Source: an uncultured Lachnospiraceae bacterium
Lineage (GTDB): Bacteria; Bacillota; Clostridia; Lachnospirales; Lachnospiraceae
Length of the DNA stretch: 6,300 nucleotides
Assembly: GCA_949283905.1 (NCBI GenBank)
Contig: CASDUB010000095.1
Span: 1 to 6,300 of the forward strand
Direction of reading: 5' to 3'
Positions within the stretch are counted from its first letter, which is position 1, and each line of letters opens with the position of its first letter. Below are positions 4,847 through 6,300 of the stretch, in pieces. Under the pieces are notes generated by a model. The model searched no databases and was not told the origin of the DNA. It saw nothing but the letters and a program-made list of their open reading frames with translations. The translations under genes and the position numbers were made by a program.

Positions 4847-6296
4847 AAGAATAGGTATTTTAGCCGGCGTGCTGGCGGCAGCGTGTATAGCGACATTTGT
4901 TGCTCTGAACATAGAAAAACAGCAGGAAGAGATTCAGAACAGCGAAGAAGTTATTCTTTCGCTTGAGGCCTCGGACGTTAATAGTCTGAGCTGGAGCTAT
5001 GACGAGACAAGCCTTGGATTTACACGCGATGATGAAGATGTCTGGTATTGGGATGACGACAGTGCATTTCCTGTGAGTGAAGAAAAAATAAATGAACTGT
5101 TGGATGTTTTTTCTTCTTTCAGTGTAAGCTTTATCATTGATAATGTAGAGGACTACAGTCAGTACGGGCTCGAAGAACCGACATGCACTATAGAGATAGG
5201 AACAGATGATCAGACTTATACCGTTAAGCTCGGTGATTTCAGTACCCTTGATCAACAGAGATATGTATCTATCGGCGATGGAAAAGCTTATCTTGTAAGT
5301 ACGGATCCGATGGAATCATATGAGATCACTATCGAAGATATGATCCAAAATGACGACGCATTTGCTTATAACAGTGTTTCGGTGATAAATATCAGCGGTG
5401 ATGAGGAATACGATATTGCATATAAAGAGGACAGTTCTGACACATATTGTGCCGACGATGTATATTTTACACTGAAAGACGGAGAAAACCGTCCCCTTGA
5501 TACGACACTTGTAAGCGAGTATCTTTCGGCGATAAGCTCGATGAGTTTTGACACCTATGTGAGCTATAACGCGACCGATGAAGAAATGGCCGAGTACGGT
5601 CTTGACGATCCTGAGCTTACAGTGTCTGTGGACTATGGTATCGCAGGAGAAACAGCCGAAGACGAATACCAATACGGAACATATACACTCTCGATCAGCC
5701 GAAGCGCCGAGGAGCGTTTGAACCCGACTGAGGAAAGCGAAGCAACGGAGGATGGAACAGATACGGAGTCTGAGGATACTTATTCGGCGTATGTACGTAT
5801 CGGAGACAGCAAAATAATTTATGAAGTTTCTTCGGATTATTTTGAAACACTTATGGCATCGACTTATGATGATCTTCGTCATAAAGAAGTGTATACGGGA
5901 AGTTTTGATATTGTCGATTCTATGGATATCGAACTGGAAGGAAACACTTATACCCTGGCTCCGAAATCGGAAGAAGAGACTGAAGATGAAGAAGAAACTG
6001 AAGATGATACTTCGGTATGGGCTTACGGCGATGAAGAGATCGATATCAGTGATATACAGTCTGCCATGAACAATCTCACTGCATCAGAATTTACTAATGA
6101 AGAGCCTGAAGGGGAGCAGGAGGTTAAGATCACCCTTAATCTCACTGATGAAAACTTCCCGCAGGTGGAGATAGTATTTTATCGATATGACGGCACAAAC
6201 TGTCTTGCCACTGTAGACGGCGAGAGTTTTGCCCTTGTTTCGCGAAGCAGCGTTGTTGACTTTATAGAAGCGGTCAACGCCATAGTGCTGAACTGA
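4833..6296 (+). CDS. DUF4340 domain protein, membrane-anchored, three related modules
   Basis: A 487-aa protein of unknown function, the usual last partner of GldG-type operons. GGAGG (4821-4825) lies 7 nt before the ATG, which overlaps the preceding gene by 14 nt. The N-terminus 'KRFKR' and a single hydrophobic stretch (about 7-26) form an uncleaved anchor or signal peptide; the remaining 460 residues would be outside and are very acidic. Three related modules can be read. Module 1 (about 70-165) has 'YSQYGLEEP' and 'YVSIGDGKAYLVSTD'. Module 2 (about 210-341) has 'MAEYGLDDP' and 'YVRIGDSKIIYEVSSD'. Module 3 (about 395-481) has no YGLxxP motif but ends with 'LATVDGESFALVSRSS'. Acidic Glu/Thr/Asp-rich linkers at about 298-316 and 377-393 separate the modules. 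The first YGLxxP unit is the DUF4340 hallmark. It probably works outside the cell with the GldG-like protein; no catalytic residues are recognised. The gene ends 4 nt before the window edge, so what follows is unknown. Confidence 0.88.
   Translation: MKRFKRIGILAGVLAAACIATFVALNIEKQQEEIQNSEEVILSLEASDVNSLSWSYDETSLGFTRDDEDVWYWDDDSAFPVSEEKINELLDVFSSFSVSFIIDNVEDYSQYGLEEPTCTIEIGTDDQTYTVKLGDFSTLDQQRYVSIGDGKAYLVSTDPMESYEITIEDMIQNDDAFAYNSVSVINISGDEEYDIAYKEDSSDTYCADDVYFTLKDGENRPLDTTLVSEYLSAISSMSFDTYVSYNATDEEMAEYGLDDPELTVSVDYGIAGETAEDEYQYGTYTLSISRSAEERLNPTEESEATEDGTDTESEDTYSAYVRIGDSKIIYEVSSDYFETLMASTYDDLRHKEVYTGSFDIVDSMDIELEGNTYTLAPKSEEETEDEEETEDDTSVWAYGDEEIDISDIQSAMNNLTASEFTNEEPEGEQEVKITLNLTDENFPQVEIVFYRYDGTNCLATVDGESFALVSRSSVVDFIEAVNAIVLN
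5970..6005 (+). repeat. Two tandem 18-bp units encoding an acidic linker
   Basis: Positions 5970-5987 and 5988-6005 are in-frame copies differing at a single base (GAG against GAA in the third codon). Each encodes Glu-Glu-Glu-Thr-Glu-Asp, residues 380-391 of the DUF4340 protein. The unit lies in the linker between modules 2 and 3. Such a repeat can change copy number by slippage without breaking the frame, altering linker length. Confidence 0.8.
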
Positions 6297-6300
6297 AAAA

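Noticed and set aside
4872..4889. Lipoprotein signal (Ala-Ala-Ala-Cys at residues 15-18) in the DUF4340 protein
   Set aside because: The -3 position is Ala rather than Leu/Val/Ile, and the hydrophobic stretch continues for about eight residues after the Cys, which fits a transmembrane anchor better.
5316..5882. Reverse-strand open frame of 188 codons opposite the DUF4340 gene
   Set aside because: The Cys/Ile/Arg-rich product without domains is the complement of acidic coding sequence; the forward gene has a ribosome binding site, an operon position and family motifs.
1..6300. Insertion sequences, CRISPR arrays, phage genes or a defence system
   Set aside because: No transposase, integrase, spaced repeat array or toxin/antitoxin-like gene was found; all coding space is accounted for by the two-component pair and the transporter operon.

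Overview
The window reads as a chromosomal segment from a low- to moderate-GC Firmicute, most likely of class Clostridia. The grounds are strong GGAGG-type ribosome binding sites before nearly every gene, short overlapping starts (ATGA, TAATG), a histidine kinase of the HAMP-less clostridial type, and a GldF/GldG/DUF4340 transporter cassette of a kind common in Clostridia. No finer taxonomic call is supported by sequence reading alone.

Layout: all genes lie on the + strand. Positions 1-195 hold the C-terminal winged-helix end of an OmpR/PhoB-type response regulator whose start lies outside the window. It overlaps by 4 nt a complete membrane histidine kinase (192-1421). A 151-nt intergenic gap (1422-1572) follows. 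It holds a probable intrinsic terminator (1452-1495), three CTTAAG-like hexamers at exact 11-bp spacing (1498-1525), an extended -10 promoter element (1533-1541) and a strong Shine-Dalgarno sequence (1561-1566). Then comes a tightly packed four-gene operon: an ABC ATPase (1573-2529), an ABC-2/GldF-type permease (2526-3389), a GldG-family membrane-anchored auxiliary protein (3389-4846) and a DUF4340 membrane-anchored protein (4833-6296). Every junction in the operon overlaps (4, 1 and 14 nt). The window ends 4 nt after the last stop, so the operon's 3' end is not seen.

How they work together (inference): the ATPase and permease would each dimerise into an ABC-2 transporter. The GldG-like and DUF4340 proteins place about 410 and 460 residues outside the membrane, probably as extracytoplasmic partners. 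The substrate is unknown; the related GldA/GldF/GldG proteins of Bacteroidetes are needed for gliding, but nothing here indicates gliding. The kinase would sense an extracellular cue through a 125-residue external domain and phosphorylate the response regulator. The 11-bp phased repeats just upstream of the transporter promoter are the architecture expected for an OmpR/PhoB-type regulator, so the simplest model is that this two-component system controls the transporter operon next to it. That link is the most interesting testable point in the window.
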